DNA of 60,821 bases from DASPJL01 sp035628645 (lineage in GTDB: Bacteria; Bacteroidota; Bacteroidia; Cytophagales; Cyclobacteriaceae): the NCBI GenBank assembly GCA_035628645.1, contig DASPJL010000061.1, positions 1 through 60,821 of the forward strand, given 5' to 3'. The notes under the pieces were generated by a model. The model searched no databases. It saw only the letters and a list, made by a program, of their open reading frames with translations, and was not told the origin of the DNA. Shown here piece after piece: positions 26,450-34,749 of this stretch. How positions within the stretch are numbered: position 1 is the first letter of the stretch; each line of letters opens with the position of its first letter. The translations under genes were made by a program, and so were the position numbers.

Positions 26450-28402
26450 CTAATCTTCGCTGCTACTTCTCTTTATCAATGTCATCATACATACTGGACA
26501 TGATCCAGGTTTATCAAAGGTTTTATTATGGCAATCGCTTTCACAGGGAGGACAAACGTATTCGCCCGTTCCCTCAAAGTCCTCGTCATCGAGATTAGAA
26601 AAATCTATGTCTTCCAGTACAGAGTTGGCTATATCTAAACTCATTTCTCCCACTTGTTCACCAAATTCTTCTCCCAATACTTCTATTTCTTTGCCTAACT
26701 TTTCGATCTCTGTTTCATGCGCTTTGATCTCCTTTTCGAGCTTTTTCAGCTCGGCTCTATTCTTAGCATTGTCCTCATGTGGCTTTAACATTTTTTGATT
26801 CAGGCTTTCCAATTTCATACTTAGCTGACCAATTTTCATTCCCATCTGAGCAATTTCCAGCGTCTTTTGGGTGAAGCTACGGAACACCTCCGACGAATCT
26901 TTGTAAGACTCAAATCTTTCAATTTTTTCACGTCTTTCGGGTCTTTCCCGTTTCTCTATTCGTTCAACTTTTTCAACCCTCTCCATTCTTTCCGGCCTTT
27001 CTGGTCTCTCCGGTCTTTCCGGCCTTTCCGGTTTTTCATAGCCATATTCATCCAATTCTTTTGTCATTTCTTTTAAAGTAGCCTTCTGATCTTCGTCACT
27101 CAAATTGCCTTTGTTTTGAGCAAGACTTTCCTCAATCATCGACTCAAAGTTTTTGATTTCGCTTTTAGGAATTTTTTTACCATTTACATACAATTCAACA
27201 ATCTTCCCTTTTTTATTTTTAATAATAACTAGGTTATTGTCTTTTCCTGTAGAATCCTGCATGTTGAGTACCATGGCGCTAAAATCCCCATCACTTAGAG
27301 CGTTAACCACTGAAAAATTTGATGCGCTATATCGATCTTCAGTCTCATTGAAATTCGCCCTTGCAACCAGTGAAAGTGAAAAAACGAAAACTAATAAAAT
27401 ACATGCTGTTATAAATCCCTCTGAAAATGTAGGGTTTTGCTTCGATTGCGTAAGGATACGTTTAATTCGTTTAAGCAGGATTCCGCTTCTTCCCGTAGCT
27501 GCCAATGCCAGTTCCGGCATTTTTACGTGCATTTCTCCAAGGGTTGTCAACGCTTTTGCATAAATGATGGAGTTTTCATTTACCTGGATGGCAATATCAT
27601 CACAGCAATTTTCTCTTTCTTCCCGCACTCTTGCGGAGATCCACCATATCGCAGGATGATAAAAGAATAGTATTTCGATAATGGTTTGAAAAATATTAAC
27701 AAGATAATCTTTTCTGTAAACGTGGGCCAGTTCATGTGCCAAAACAGATTCCAATTGACTTGTTGAAAGCCCCGTAACCGCGCCTAAAGGCAATAGTATT
27801 ACAGGTTTAATATATCCAACAACCATGGGTACGGTTATTAATGACGATTCTAATAATCTTACGGATTTTTGAAGACCGATTTTATCACTTAAGCTTTTTA
27901 ACTTTTCCTGCCATTGAGGGGTAATATCAACCGTTTTGTATCTTTTTAGGCGCTGAACATAAGCCAATCCACCCAAAAATTTTAACGTCAGTAGCATCAT
28001 CCCTAAAAACCAAAGCGTGATGATCAGTGGAAAATGCGAGGTGAAATATGTTTTGAACTGTACAAATAAACTTTTATCCTCAGTTACATTATCTTCGGCT
28101 ATCACAGGCTGAAATCCATCGGACAGAGAACGGTGAACCAGAGTTTCTTTTACCTCAATATTATTGCCCGAAACAATTTTTGAGGTTTGATAAGTAAGTA
28201 GAAAAGTGACCAGGGCTGAAAATAAAACCATGGGTAGAGCGCTGGCAGCTACCAAATACCTGATTTTGGAAGAGCGTTGCAAAACTACCATTAATACCCC
28301 TAAAAGCAAGGCTATAACAGCAGTTTGCCAGATTGAGTGCAGCAACATCCAACCGAGGGCCTGGATGCATTCTTGCGAGATTAAATTATCTAAAAAGTTC
28401 AT
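26450..28402 (-). CDS. BlaR1-like M56 membrane metalloprotease with C-terminal metal-binding domain
   Basis: The N-terminal third has four membrane helices around the zinc-protease motif HELAH (residues 223-227), followed by REERENCCDD, which is the M56 plan shared with BlaR1 and MecR1. A fifth helix precedes the outer region. Residues about 450-490 are a low-complexity ERP/ERM/EKV tripeptide repeat. A coiled coil follows, then a Cys-rich end (C617, C620, C624, C635, C638) like heavy-metal-binding domains. There is no penicillin-binding sensor, so the signal is unlikely to be a beta-lactam. The ATG overlaps the BlaI stop by 4 bp. Confidence 0.85.
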   Translation of the reverse strand: MNFLDNLISQECIQALGWMLLHSIWQTAVIALLLGVLMVVLQRSSKIRYLVAASALPMVLFSALVTFLLTYQTSKIVSGNNIEVKETLVHRSLSDGFQPVIAEDNVTEDKSLFVQFKTYFTSHFPLIITLWFLGMMLLTLKFLGGLAYVQRLKRYKTVDITPQWQEKLKSLSDKIGLQKSVRLLESSLITVPMVVGYIKPVILLPLGAVTGLSTSQLESVLAHELAHVYRKDYLVNIFQTIIEILFFYHPAIWWISARVREERENCCDDIAIQVNENSIIYAKALTTLGEMHVKMPELALAATGRSGILLKRIKRILTQSKQNPTFSEGFITACILLVFVFSLSLVARANFNETEDRYSASNFSVVNALSDGDFSAMVLNMQDSTGKDNNLVIIKNKKGKIVELYVNGKKIPKSEIKNFESMIEESLAQNKGNLSDEDQKATLKEMTKELDEYGYEKPERPERPERPERPERMERVEKVERIEKRERPERREKIERFESYKDSSEVFRSFTQKTLEIAQMGMKIGQLSMKLESLNQKMLKPHEDNAKNRAELKKLEKEIKAHETEIEKLGKEIEVLGEEFGEQVGEMSLDIANSVLEDIDFSNLDDEDFEGTGEYVCPPCESDCHNKTFDKPGSCPVCMMTLIKRSSSED

Positions 28403-28788
28403 TGTTTACCTCCTTCGATTTGATCAATTAATTTTTTTATCTGGTTAAGTTCTTCAGCAGAAGTTTTATGACTTCCAAGCGCCTGCATTACAAGCTTCAT
28501 AGCTGACCCGCGAAATGTGGCATCTAAAAATTTATTCAAGAGTTTCTTCTGTGCATAATCTTCACTGATGTTGGAGGAATATATATGCGTCCTGGCCTCA
28601 TCATTACGGGTTACGATATTTTTTTCCATCATGATTTGCATAAATTTCAAAGTAGTCGTGTACCCTACTTCCTTCTTTTTATTTAGTTCTTCATTTACAA
28701 ATCTTACAGTGGACGGACCATTTTGCCAAAGCACCTGCAGAATTTCCAATTCTGCATCAGTAGGGATAGGTATCTGTTCTTTTTGCAT
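28399..28788 (-). CDS. BlaI/MecI/CopY-family repressor
   Basis: A 129-residue winged-helix protein with ELEILQVLWQNGPSTVRFVNEEL, GYTTTLKFMQIM and the C-terminal dimer segment of the family. In such systems the M56 partner, when triggered, leads to cleavage or release of the repressor. It is the first gene of the operon; three palindromic sites lie 90-163 bp upstream of it and probably bind it. Confidence 0.9.
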   Translation of the reverse strand: MQKEQIPIPTDAELEILQVLWQNGPSTVRFVNEELNKKKEVGYTTTLKFMQIMMEKNIVTRNDEARTHIYSSNISEDYAQKKLLNKFLDATFRGSAMKLVMQALGSHKTSAEELNQIKKLIDQIEGGKQ

Positions 28789-28878
28789 GTTTTATAAATT
28801 TGTTCTTTAACAGTCACATGGAATTCGCATGACATTCATCCTCGCTTGGTGAGTTTTTTGCTCATGCTCATTTTATAA

Positions 28879-28951
28879 TACGAATTGTTTCGTAATGCAA
28901 TTATATACGAACACTTTCGTATATCAAAATTTATTTACGAATATTTTCGTA
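28879..28951 (-). promoter_or_regulatory. Three BlaI-type operator palindromes
   Basis: TACGAA-N4-TTCGTA occurs three times without mismatch in the arms: 28879-28894, 28906-28921 and 28936-28951, with start-to-start spacing of 27 and 30 bp, close to three helical turns. The position upstream of the BlaI gene supports autoregulation. The rest of the 354-bp gap, to 29142, shows no gene. Confidence 0.8.
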
Positions 28952-29142
28952 GATGAATCAAAAAAAATTAATTAAGTGGAAGAGGAGGCATGTTGTGGGA
29001 TAAATATGATCATAGTTAGGGAGAGTTTTTATAAAATAATTAAGGAGGAAATTTCAGGATCCATCGATGGATTATTAAATCTTCGATAGTCACCCGCATC
29101 ATGTCCTGCAGTTTCCTGAAAGAATAACTCTTTTTCTATAAT

Positions 29143-29799
29143 TTACCTATAACTAATATCTGAATATTCTACTTTGCATTCTGAACCGACGGGCGACTGA
29201 GAGTAAAAACCTATTTTTATTTGTGCGGGTTTATGGTAAACAAACTCTCTTATTAATGTCCATACCTTACCGTCCGGGGAAGAGTAAAAGTTAAAAACCT
29301 TTTCTTTCCTGGTAATCCTTAGATAAATTTCCCTTGCTTCGTCGATATTGAAATAACTGTCGTCTGTTATTTTATTTTCTACTACGGAGATTCCTAAAAT
29401 TGATTTTTTACCTGTATTTTGAATCAATACTTTTGCCCAGTTCTCTTCATTACTCCAGACCAGTATTGCTCCTCCATCATATAAGTTGTCAAAGCCGGGC
29501 TTCACTTTAGCAGAAAAGTCAAAATTAGTAGCATCAGGGGTGAATAAAAACTTGGGAGCATTGTGTTTGTAAAAGCTTCCATCAGCAGGGTTATGAAGAT
29601 CTGATGCGGGCCCTGCTGTCATTAAAATAGAATTGTTTGATAATACTTTGAATTCTTTTGGCTCATCCAGCAATTCACACGGATAAGGAATGGATTTCAC
29701 AATAATAGAATCATTTTCCAAACCAGTGTTATCAGAAGTTTGACCAAAAGTGTTAAAAAATAGCAAGGACAACAGACATGGTATTGTACAAAATTTCAT
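29143..29799 (-). CDS. Secreted DUF1349 concanavalin-like protein
   Basis: A signal peptide (ending FGQ) is followed by a beta-sandwich with the DUF1349 pattern: FDFSAKVKPGFDNLYDGGAI, LVWSNEENWAKVLIQN, LRITRKEKVFNFYSSPDGKVW and IGFYSQSP. Such domains occur in secreted glycan-related proteins and usually bind rather than cut sugars. Length is 218 aa. It lies alone and divergent from efp. It fits the secreted glycan-related group upstream but is separated from it by the BlaI system. Confidence 0.75.
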   Translation of the reverse strand: MKFCTIPCLLSLLFFNTFGQTSDNTGLENDSIIVKSIPYPCELLDEPKEFKVLSNNSILMTAGPASDLHNPADGSFYKHNAPKFLFTPDATNFDFSAKVKPGFDNLYDGGAILVWSNEENWAKVLIQNTGKKSILGISVVENKITDDSYFNIDEAREIYLRITRKEKVFNFYSSPDGKVWTLIREFVYHKPAQIKIGFYSQSPVGSECKVEYSDISYR

Positions 29800-29926
29800 G
29801 ATGTGATTGTGATTGGAATTTAGATGTTAAATTTTTAAATAATTACAGAAATACTGCTTTAAACTATACAACATTATAAAGTCCTGATGATTATAAATAA
29901 GTTTTCCCCATTTTATTTTGGCTTTT

Positions 29927-29957
29927 TTGGCTAAACGGGCCTAAGGTATTAACTTTG
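29927..29957 (+). promoter_or_regulatory. Promoter of efp
   Basis: TTG (29927-29929, within a TTTTTTGG run), a 20-bp spacer and TAACTTTG (29950-29957) match the Bacteroidota consensus. The ATG of efp is 27 bp downstream. Confidence 0.7.
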
Positions 29958-29983
29958 GAGTTAAAACCTATTATAAAATTTTT

Positions 29984-30547
29984 ATGGCAACCACATCAGA
30001 TATTTCAAGAGGTATTTTTTTAAGGTATAATGGAGAAATGGTAATGGTGGTTGATTATACGCATATTACCCCGGGAAAAGGAAACGCTATTTACAGTGTA
30101 AAAAGCCGGAACGTGAAGACCGGAAAACAAAGTGAAATCCGTTTTCGTTCTGGAGAAAAAATTGATATTGTGAGGGTGGAAACCCGCGAATTGCAATATT
30201 TATATGAAGAGGCGGACTCATTGATTTGCATGAATCAGGAAACTTACGAGCAGATGCCCGTAGCAAAAACACTGTTTGGTGACAGCATTAAATTTCTTCA
30301 GGAAAGCATGATCGTGAATGTAAAGTTTGACGACAATGAAGAAGCTGTAGCGGCTGAAATTCCAAAACATGTGGAACTTGTGGTGACGTATACAGAGCCC
30401 GGAATAAAAGGCGATACGGCTTCAAAGACCTTAAAACCTGCCGAAGTAGAAGGAGGGACGACAATTCAGGTTCCGTTGTTTGTTGAAAACGGCGATAAAA
30501 TAAGGATCAATACAGAGACGAGTGAATATGTTGAAAGAGTAAAGTAG
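29984..30547 (+). CDS. efp: Elongation factor P
   Basis: EF-P relieves ribosome stalling at proline runs. The three-domain protein of 187 aa starts with SDISRGIFLRYNG and has the modifiable loop ITPGKGNA with Lys32 at the tip. The oligonucleotide-binding domain YEQMPV and the C-terminal GDTASKTLKPAEVEGG and IRINTETSEYVERV are intact. The Lys at the tip suits lysine-type modification, but no modification enzyme gene is in the window. Confidence 0.95.
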   Translation: MATTSDISRGIFLRYNGEMVMVVDYTHITPGKGNAIYSVKSRNVKTGKQSEIRFRSGEKIDIVRVETRELQYLYEEADSLICMNQETYEQMPVAKTLFGDSIKFLQESMIVNVKFDDNEEAVAAEIPKHVELVVTYTEPGIKGDTASKTLKPAEVEGGTTIQVPLFVENGDKIRINTETSEYVERVK

Positions 30548-30616
30548 GTGGAAAGATGGAAGTTAGAAGTTGGAAGGTGATTTACCAATTTGTTTGTTGG
30601 GGTAAAAGTTTGAGGT

Positions 30617-30710
30617 CGTAGCGGCAGGGATAGTAGTGGAAAGCCCACAGCAGGGTAGATTTTGTGTGTAGGCGCGAGGACTTGTAACGGATAGCCCGTC
30701 CGCCGCCCTA
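30617..30710. repeat. Two tandem REP-like GC-rich units
   Basis: In the 397-bp gap after efp, two related GC-rich units stand out against the AT-rich background: 30621-30646 and 30671-30697. Both follow the pattern G-GG-AnnnGTA-nGGAnAGCCC. I recall similar motifs between genes of other Bacteroidota, so this may be a dispersed REP-like element. No gene is seen in the rest of the gap. Confidence 0.45.
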
Positions 30711-30944
30711 ATTTATTTTGAAGATTTTGATGGTTGGATCAATATTTTTTTTGCTTTAAATTTTAAGAAGTAAGTAATTTGGATATATTGAAGAGCCAGG
30801 CCAGGGTAAAATTGAATATTAGTTTTATCCCAAATGGAAACTTCATTACCTTTGTTGCTGTTATTTACTGCGAAGGAAATAAAACAACTATTAATCTGAT
30901 AAAACAATATAAACGGTTAGCCCCGGTAGAGCAAAAATAAATTT

Positions 30945-31397
30945 ATGGGTAGATCACAAGAAACATTTAGTAAAAAGGAAAACGAGAAGAAAAAAATTAA
31001 GAAGAAGAAGGAGAAGGAAGAAAGAAAGGAAGAGCGAAAAGCCAATAATAAAGGACAAAGCTTTGAGGATATGATCATGTATGTGGATGAAAATGGTAAT
31101 TTCACGTCTACGCCTCCGGACCCAAAGAAGAAGAAAGTAATAAGCCAGGAATCCATACAGATAGGTGTCTCAAAACAAGAAGACATGGCTCCTGTTGACC
31201 CGATCAGAAAAGGGAAAGTAACCTTTTTCAATGAATCGAAGGGATATGGATTTATCAAAGATCAGGAGTCGCAAGACAGCATTTTTGTCCATATAAATGG
31301 ATTGATTGACAGGATTAAGGAAAACGACAAGGTGTCTTTCGAAATAGAAATGACACAAAAAGGTCCGAATGCTGTTCGCGTAAAATTAGCAGGTTAA
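30945..31397 (+). CDS. Cold-shock-domain RNA-binding protein with basic N-terminus
   Basis: The C-terminal 65 residues form a cold-shock domain: KGKVTFFNESKGYGFIKD contains RNP1 (KGYGFI) and SIFVHI is RNP2. The first 35 residues are an extremely Lys/Glu-rich helix, and a linker contains DPKKKK. Such proteins bind single-stranded RNA or DNA and act as RNA chaperones. The long basic extension sets it apart from 70-aa cold-shock proteins and could add RNA affinity or ribosome contact. Length is 150 aa. A terminator follows. Confidence 0.85.
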   Translation: MGRSQETFSKKENEKKKIKKKKEKEERKEERKANNKGQSFEDMIMYVDENGNFTSTPPDPKKKKVISQESIQIGVSKQEDMAPVDPIRKGKVTFFNESKGYGFIKDQESQDSIFVHINGLIDRIKENDKVSFEIEMTQKGPNAVRVKLAG

Positions 31398-31421
31398 TAG
31401 CCTCCACAATCTATATTAAAT

Positions 31422-31450
31422 AAACACAGCCATGATCCATGGCTATGTTT
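31422..31450 (+). terminator. Intrinsic terminator after the cold-shock gene
   Basis: AAACACAGCCATG (31422-31434) pairs with CATGGCTATGTTT (31438-31450), with one mismatch, around a 3-base loop. A T-rich stretch (ATTCATTTTTTT) follows. Confidence 0.75.
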
Positions 31451-31646
31451 ATTCATTTTTTTAACTGTAGCTTATTAAAATTTTAGTTTCGGTATTGGCT
31501 GAGTTCAATGCGTTTTGCTGGGGCTTAAATCAGTTCAAGTATTCTATCATTAATAGCTGCCTATTTAATTTTTTTGTTTAACTTTTTTAACATGTGGGGA
31601 ACTGATATAGTTAAGCGTAACCCACTTTTAGAAAGTTTAGCCAAAC

Positions 31647-32627
31647 TTATGCAAACGCCGCTTGCTTATTGTACTTGTTCCTGTATTCGATAGGAGGTAA
31701 ACCTGTGATTTTCTTAAAAATAGTTCTGAAAGCTTTGGTGTCGGAGTAGCCTACATCGTACATCACTTCATTGATGTTTTTACTGCTTGTCTCCAGGTTC
31801 TTTTTAGCGGCTTCCATTTTTACCCGCTGAATATATTCTACGACTGTATTGGATGTGGCTTTTTTAAACCGGCGCTCAAAATTTCTCCTGCTCAGGGCAA
31901 TCATGGAAGTCAACTGATCAACAGATATCTTCTCCTGGTAATTTTTTTCAATAAACTCCTGTGCTTTCTTTATCGGTTCATCCTCATGTTCCTTTTGTCC
32001 CTGGAATATAGAAAATGACAATTGATTTTCACGTTCTATTTCTATCGCAAACACTTTGGCGGAAAGAATAGCGATGTCACGGCCTGCATACTTATCAATA
32101 AGGTGTAAAATAAGATTAAGGTAAGAAAAAGCCCCGCCACTGGAATATAATCCATGTTCGTCCGTAATTACTTTCTCCGTAACTAAAGTAACTTCCGGAA
32201 ACATGGCTCTGAAAGCATTCTCGGCAAGCCAGTGTGTAGCACATTTCCTTCCATTTAAAAGACCTGTCGAAGCCAATAAGAAAGCTCCCAGGCAAAGACT
32301 GGCAACTTCTGCTCCGTTGTTGTACTGATGGATAATCCATGGAATAAAATCCTGGTTTTTTTCCAATGCCTGTTTCATCTCACCGTCAATGGCTGGTATA
32401 ATGATCAGGTTTGTCTTTTTTATATCTCCGATAACCGCATCCGTATGCACAGTAAATAAACCTCCGCTTACCGGTGTTTCCTTCGACAACCCCACCAACT
32501 GAACTTCAAAAAGGGGTGAGCCGCCCTTAGTTTTAATAAACTCATTCACCTGAGTTAACAATTGACGGGAACCTTCAAGGCTTCCAAGAATAGCTCCTCT
32601 TGGAACCAATATTGAGATATGCTTCAT
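31647..32627 (-). CDS. GlxA-family transcriptional regulator (DJ-1 domain plus AraC HTH), copy 1
   Basis: Residues 1-190 form a DJ-1/PfpI-like domain with the nucleophile-elbow Cys112 in SLCLGAF and a THWLAE motif. Residues 225-325 carry two AraC helix-turn-helix motifs (ISVDQLTSMIALSRRNFERRFKK and NINEVMYDVGYSDTKAFRTIFKK). Such regulators usually activate nearby genes in response to small molecules. It is divergent from the SRPBCC/VOC gene run and is a close paralogue of the regulator at 35958-36941. Length is 326 aa. Confidence 0.9.
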   Translation of the reverse strand: MKHISILVPRGAILGSLEGSRQLLTQVNEFIKTKGGSPLFEVQLVGLSKETPVSGGLFTVHTDAVIGDIKKTNLIIIPAIDGEMKQALEKNQDFIPWIIHQYNNGAEVASLCLGAFLLASTGLLNGRKCATHWLAENAFRAMFPEVTLVTEKVITDEHGLYSSGGAFSYLNLILHLIDKYAGRDIAILSAKVFAIEIERENQLSFSIFQGQKEHEDEPIKKAQEFIEKNYQEKISVDQLTSMIALSRRNFERRFKKATSNTVVEYIQRVKMEAAKKNLETSSKNINEVMYDVGYSDTKAFRTIFKKITGLPPIEYRNKYNKQAAFA

Positions 32628-32764
32628 AAATTAAAGGTTAAAAAAGTAAAGGTTCTATCAAAGTATGCTTTGTAACTGAAATCTAATTTCAAAATTCCTA
32701 AATCGCTAATCTTAAACTCTGTGTCCAATCGCTAATATCAGAAGCTTCTTTTCCTCACAATCCC

Positions 32765-32832
32765 TGTCGTAACTAACCCCTTAGATTGACGTATTTGCAC
32801 CCTTTCAAATTTAATTAATGCCAATACATTTG
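32765..32832. promoter_or_regulatory. Shared 68-bp intergenic element, copy 1
   Basis: This segment aligns without gaps to 37087-37154, with 51 of 68 identical bases by hand count. The best-kept cores are AACCCCTT and TTTGCACCCT, and both copies end in a TAnnTTTG-type sequence (TACATTTG here). It lies between a GlxA-type regulator and a divergent gene run in both places, so it is a likely operator/promoter. The remaining gap up to 33072 holds the repeat at 32960. Confidence 0.65.
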
Positions 32833-32959
32833 TAAAAACAAAAACAGTGAAATTTTTCAAACAAAAAAAATAAAAATGATAGATTTTAACCAACCCTTGT
32901 ATATAATTTTTTTGAATTATTTAGCGCTATTTTGTGATGCTATTTTACTCAAAATGCTG

Positions 32960-33010
32960 CCTTTTCCTACTTTTAGGAGGGATGGCGGTACGACCGGGTG
33001 GTTTAAATAA
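32960..33010. repeat. Dispersed intergenic repeat, copy 1
   Basis: The stretch from CCTTTTCCTAC through GGAGGGATGGCGGTACG to CCGGGTGGT closely resembles 48564-48615. Short inverted CCT/AGG blocks at its start suggest a hairpin. It separates the shared regulatory element from the SRPBCC gene. Confidence 0.55.
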
Positions 33011-33072
33011 AGTCCTGATTAGTAATAAACAAGAAATAAAAAAAAACTTAAACATTATAAATTTTAAACAAT

Positions 33073-33600
33073 ATGAAAATACTAGCAAGAATCCTGATCG
33101 TAGTCGTAGTTATTATTGCCATCCCATTAATCATGGCGCTTTTCATTAAAAATGAATATACCGTTGAACGTGAAGCAACCATTAACAAACCCAAGCAAGA
33201 AGTCTTTAATTATGTAAAACACCTAAAAAACCAGGACAATTATAACTATTGGACAATGATGGATCCAAATTTGAAAAAAGATTTTAGGGGAACGGACGGG
33301 ACTACGGGCTTTGTATATGCCTGGGAAGGTGAAAAAGCCGGAAAAGGAGAACAAGAGATAAAAACGATTGAAGAAGGGGAGAGGCTTGAGTTGGAACTTC
33401 GTTTTATCAAACCTTTTGAAAGTATCGCCAATACTGAATTTACTACAGAATCTGTGGCTGAAAATCAAACAAAAGTGAGTTGGAAAATGGAAGGACAAAA
33501 TCCTTATCCGTTTAATTTTATGAATTTATTCATGGATAATATGCTAGGCAAAGACCTGGAAACAAGTCTGGCCAGTTTAAAAGGTAATCTTGAAAAATAG
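33073..33600 (+). CDS. SRPBCC-fold protein with N-terminal membrane anchor
   Basis: Residues 4-25 are one hydrophobic helix (an anchor or uncleaved signal). The rest is a START/SRPBCC ligand-binding fold: NEYTVEREATINKPKQEVFNYV, YNYWTMMDPN, GFVYAWEGEKAGKGEQEI and a final amphipathic helix. The ligand is unknown. It is first of the plus-strand run opposite GlxA copy 1. Length is 175 aa. Confidence 0.75.
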   Translation: MKILARILIVVVVIIAIPLIMALFIKNEYTVEREATINKPKQEVFNYVKHLKNQDNYNYWTMMDPNLKKDFRGTDGTTGFVYAWEGEKAGKGEQEIKTIEEGERLELELRFIKPFESIANTEFTTESVAENQTKVSWKMEGQNPYPFNFMNLFMDNMLGKDLETSLASLKGNLEK

Positions 33601-33655
33601 TTCTTTTGCAATCACTGAATTAATGATATCAATAGAAGAGTATAATTAACATCTC

Positions 33656-33675
33656 TTGTTAAAATATTTTAACAA
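33656..33675. promoter_or_regulatory. Perfect 20-bp palindrome before a VOC gene
   Basis: TTGTTAAAAT at 33656-33665 is followed directly by its exact reverse complement ATTTTAACAA at 33666-33675. The centre has no loop, which suits a dimeric protein site better than an RNA hairpin. The VOC gene starts 17 bp downstream. Confidence 0.5.
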
Positions 33676-33691
33676 TTAAACAAGCAAAACT

Positions 33692-34096
33692 ATGTCAGCT
33701 CAAATTTTTGTCAACTTACCGGTTAAGGATTTGAATAAATCCGTCGCATTTTTCACTAAACTTGGTTTTACGTTTAATCCTCAGTTTACTGATGAGAATG
33801 CCACTTGTATGATAGTGAGCGAGAATATTTTTATTATGCTCCTGGTAGAAAAGTTTTTCAAAACTTTTACTAAAAAAGAACTCTGTGATACAACAAGAAA
33901 CACTGAGGCAATTATAGCATTGTCCGCCGAAAGTAAAGAAAAAGTGGATGAGATGGTAAACAAAGCCATGGCTGCCGGTGGAACAAAACATAACGAAAAA
34001 CAAGATCAGGGATTTATGTACGGATGGGGATTTCAGGACCTGGACGGACATCTTTGGGAAGTATTCTATATGCCGAGCGCTATAAATCAAAGCTAG
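33692..34096 (+). CDS. VOC-family (glyoxalase/bleomycin-resistance fold) protein
   Basis: A 134-residue two-module VOC protein: IFVNLPVKDLNKSVAFFTKLGF starts the first beta-alpha-beta unit and YGWGFQDLDGHLWEVFYM ends the second, giving the Glu metal ligand typical of the fold. VOC proteins bind metals and small electrophiles, or act as sequestering resistance proteins. No precise reaction can be assigned. It is the second gene of the run. Confidence 0.85.
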   Translation: MSAQIFVNLPVKDLNKSVAFFTKLGFTFNPQFTDENATCMIVSENIFIMLLVEKFFKTFTKKELCDTTRNTEAIIALSAESKEKVDEMVNKAMAAGGTKHNEKQDQGFMYGWGFQDLDGHLWEVFYMPSAINQS

Positions 34097-34182
34097 AAAA
34101 TTAGTTTTTCCTATTCTCTTTTATGATCGAAATAAATGATTCTACTATCAATCAAAGAATTTTAACTTAAACGAATAAAAAA

Positions 34183-34614
34183 ATGGCAGCAATTAATCCT
34201 TACCTGTACTTTAATGGTAATGCCGAAGAAGCATTCAATTTCTACAAATCAGTATTTGGCGGAGAATTTATTACCATACAACGCTTTAAAGATACACCTG
34301 AAGCAGACAAAGCGCCTTCAGATGATCAGAATAAAATCATGCACATCGCATTGCCTGTGGGCAATGGAAATATTCTTATGGGTAATGATGTATTGGAGTC
34401 AATGGGATACAAATTGACTTTTGGAAATAATTTTTACATATCCCTCAGTGCCGAAAGTGAAGGAGAAACAGAAAAGCTCTTTAAAGGACTTTCAGCAGGA
34501 GGGAAGGTAACAATGCCACTTGAAAAAACTTTCTGGGGCGCTTACTTTGGAATACTGACAGATAAATTTGGCATTCAATGGATGATCAACTACGATTATA
34601 ACCAAAAAAAATAG
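34183..34614 (+). CDS. PhnB-like VOC protein
   Basis: The sequence INPYLYFNGNAEEAFNFYKSVFGGEF is the PhnB-type opening and KTFWGAYFGILTDKFGIQWMIN is its standard end. Length is 143 aa. It lies 86 bp after the VOC gene. It is a clear paralogue of the C-terminal half of the fusion protein at 37637-38518, which supports a duplication of this gene set. The substrate is unknown; despite the name, a role in phosphonate use is not implied. Confidence 0.85.
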   Translation: MAAINPYLYFNGNAEEAFNFYKSVFGGEFITIQRFKDTPEADKAPSDDQNKIMHIALPVGNGNILMGNDVLESMGYKLTFGNNFYISLSAESEGETEKLFKGLSAGGKVTMPLEKTFWGAYFGILTDKFGIQWMINYDYNQKK

Positions 34615-34649
34615 ATCAGGAACATGAGCCTAAGCTTACATCATTAAAA

Positions 34650-34689
34650 GAATAAAGTCCGATCACTCTCATGTTTTTGGACTTTATTC
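34650..34689. terminator. Inverted repeat between PhnB-like and peptidase genes
   Basis: GAATAAAGTCC (34650-34660) and GGACTTTATTC (34679-34689) are perfect 11-bp arms around an 18-base loop that ends in TTTTT. It may stop or thin out transcription from the upstream genes. Confidence 0.45.
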
Positions 34690-34749
34690 AATAATTCTGG
34701 TATGGCCAGTAATGTCGTCAAATGAATACCGTCTTTAAAAAGAACAAGG

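Noticed and set aside
26930..27040. CRISPR-like or minisatellite repeat
   Set aside because: It is the in-frame Glu-Arg-Pro tripeptide run of the M56 protein, without spacers.
27900..28788. Beta-lactamase regulatory system (blaR1/blaI) in the strict sense
   Set aside because: No beta-lactamase gene and no penicillin-binding sensor domain are present; only the signalling architecture is shared.
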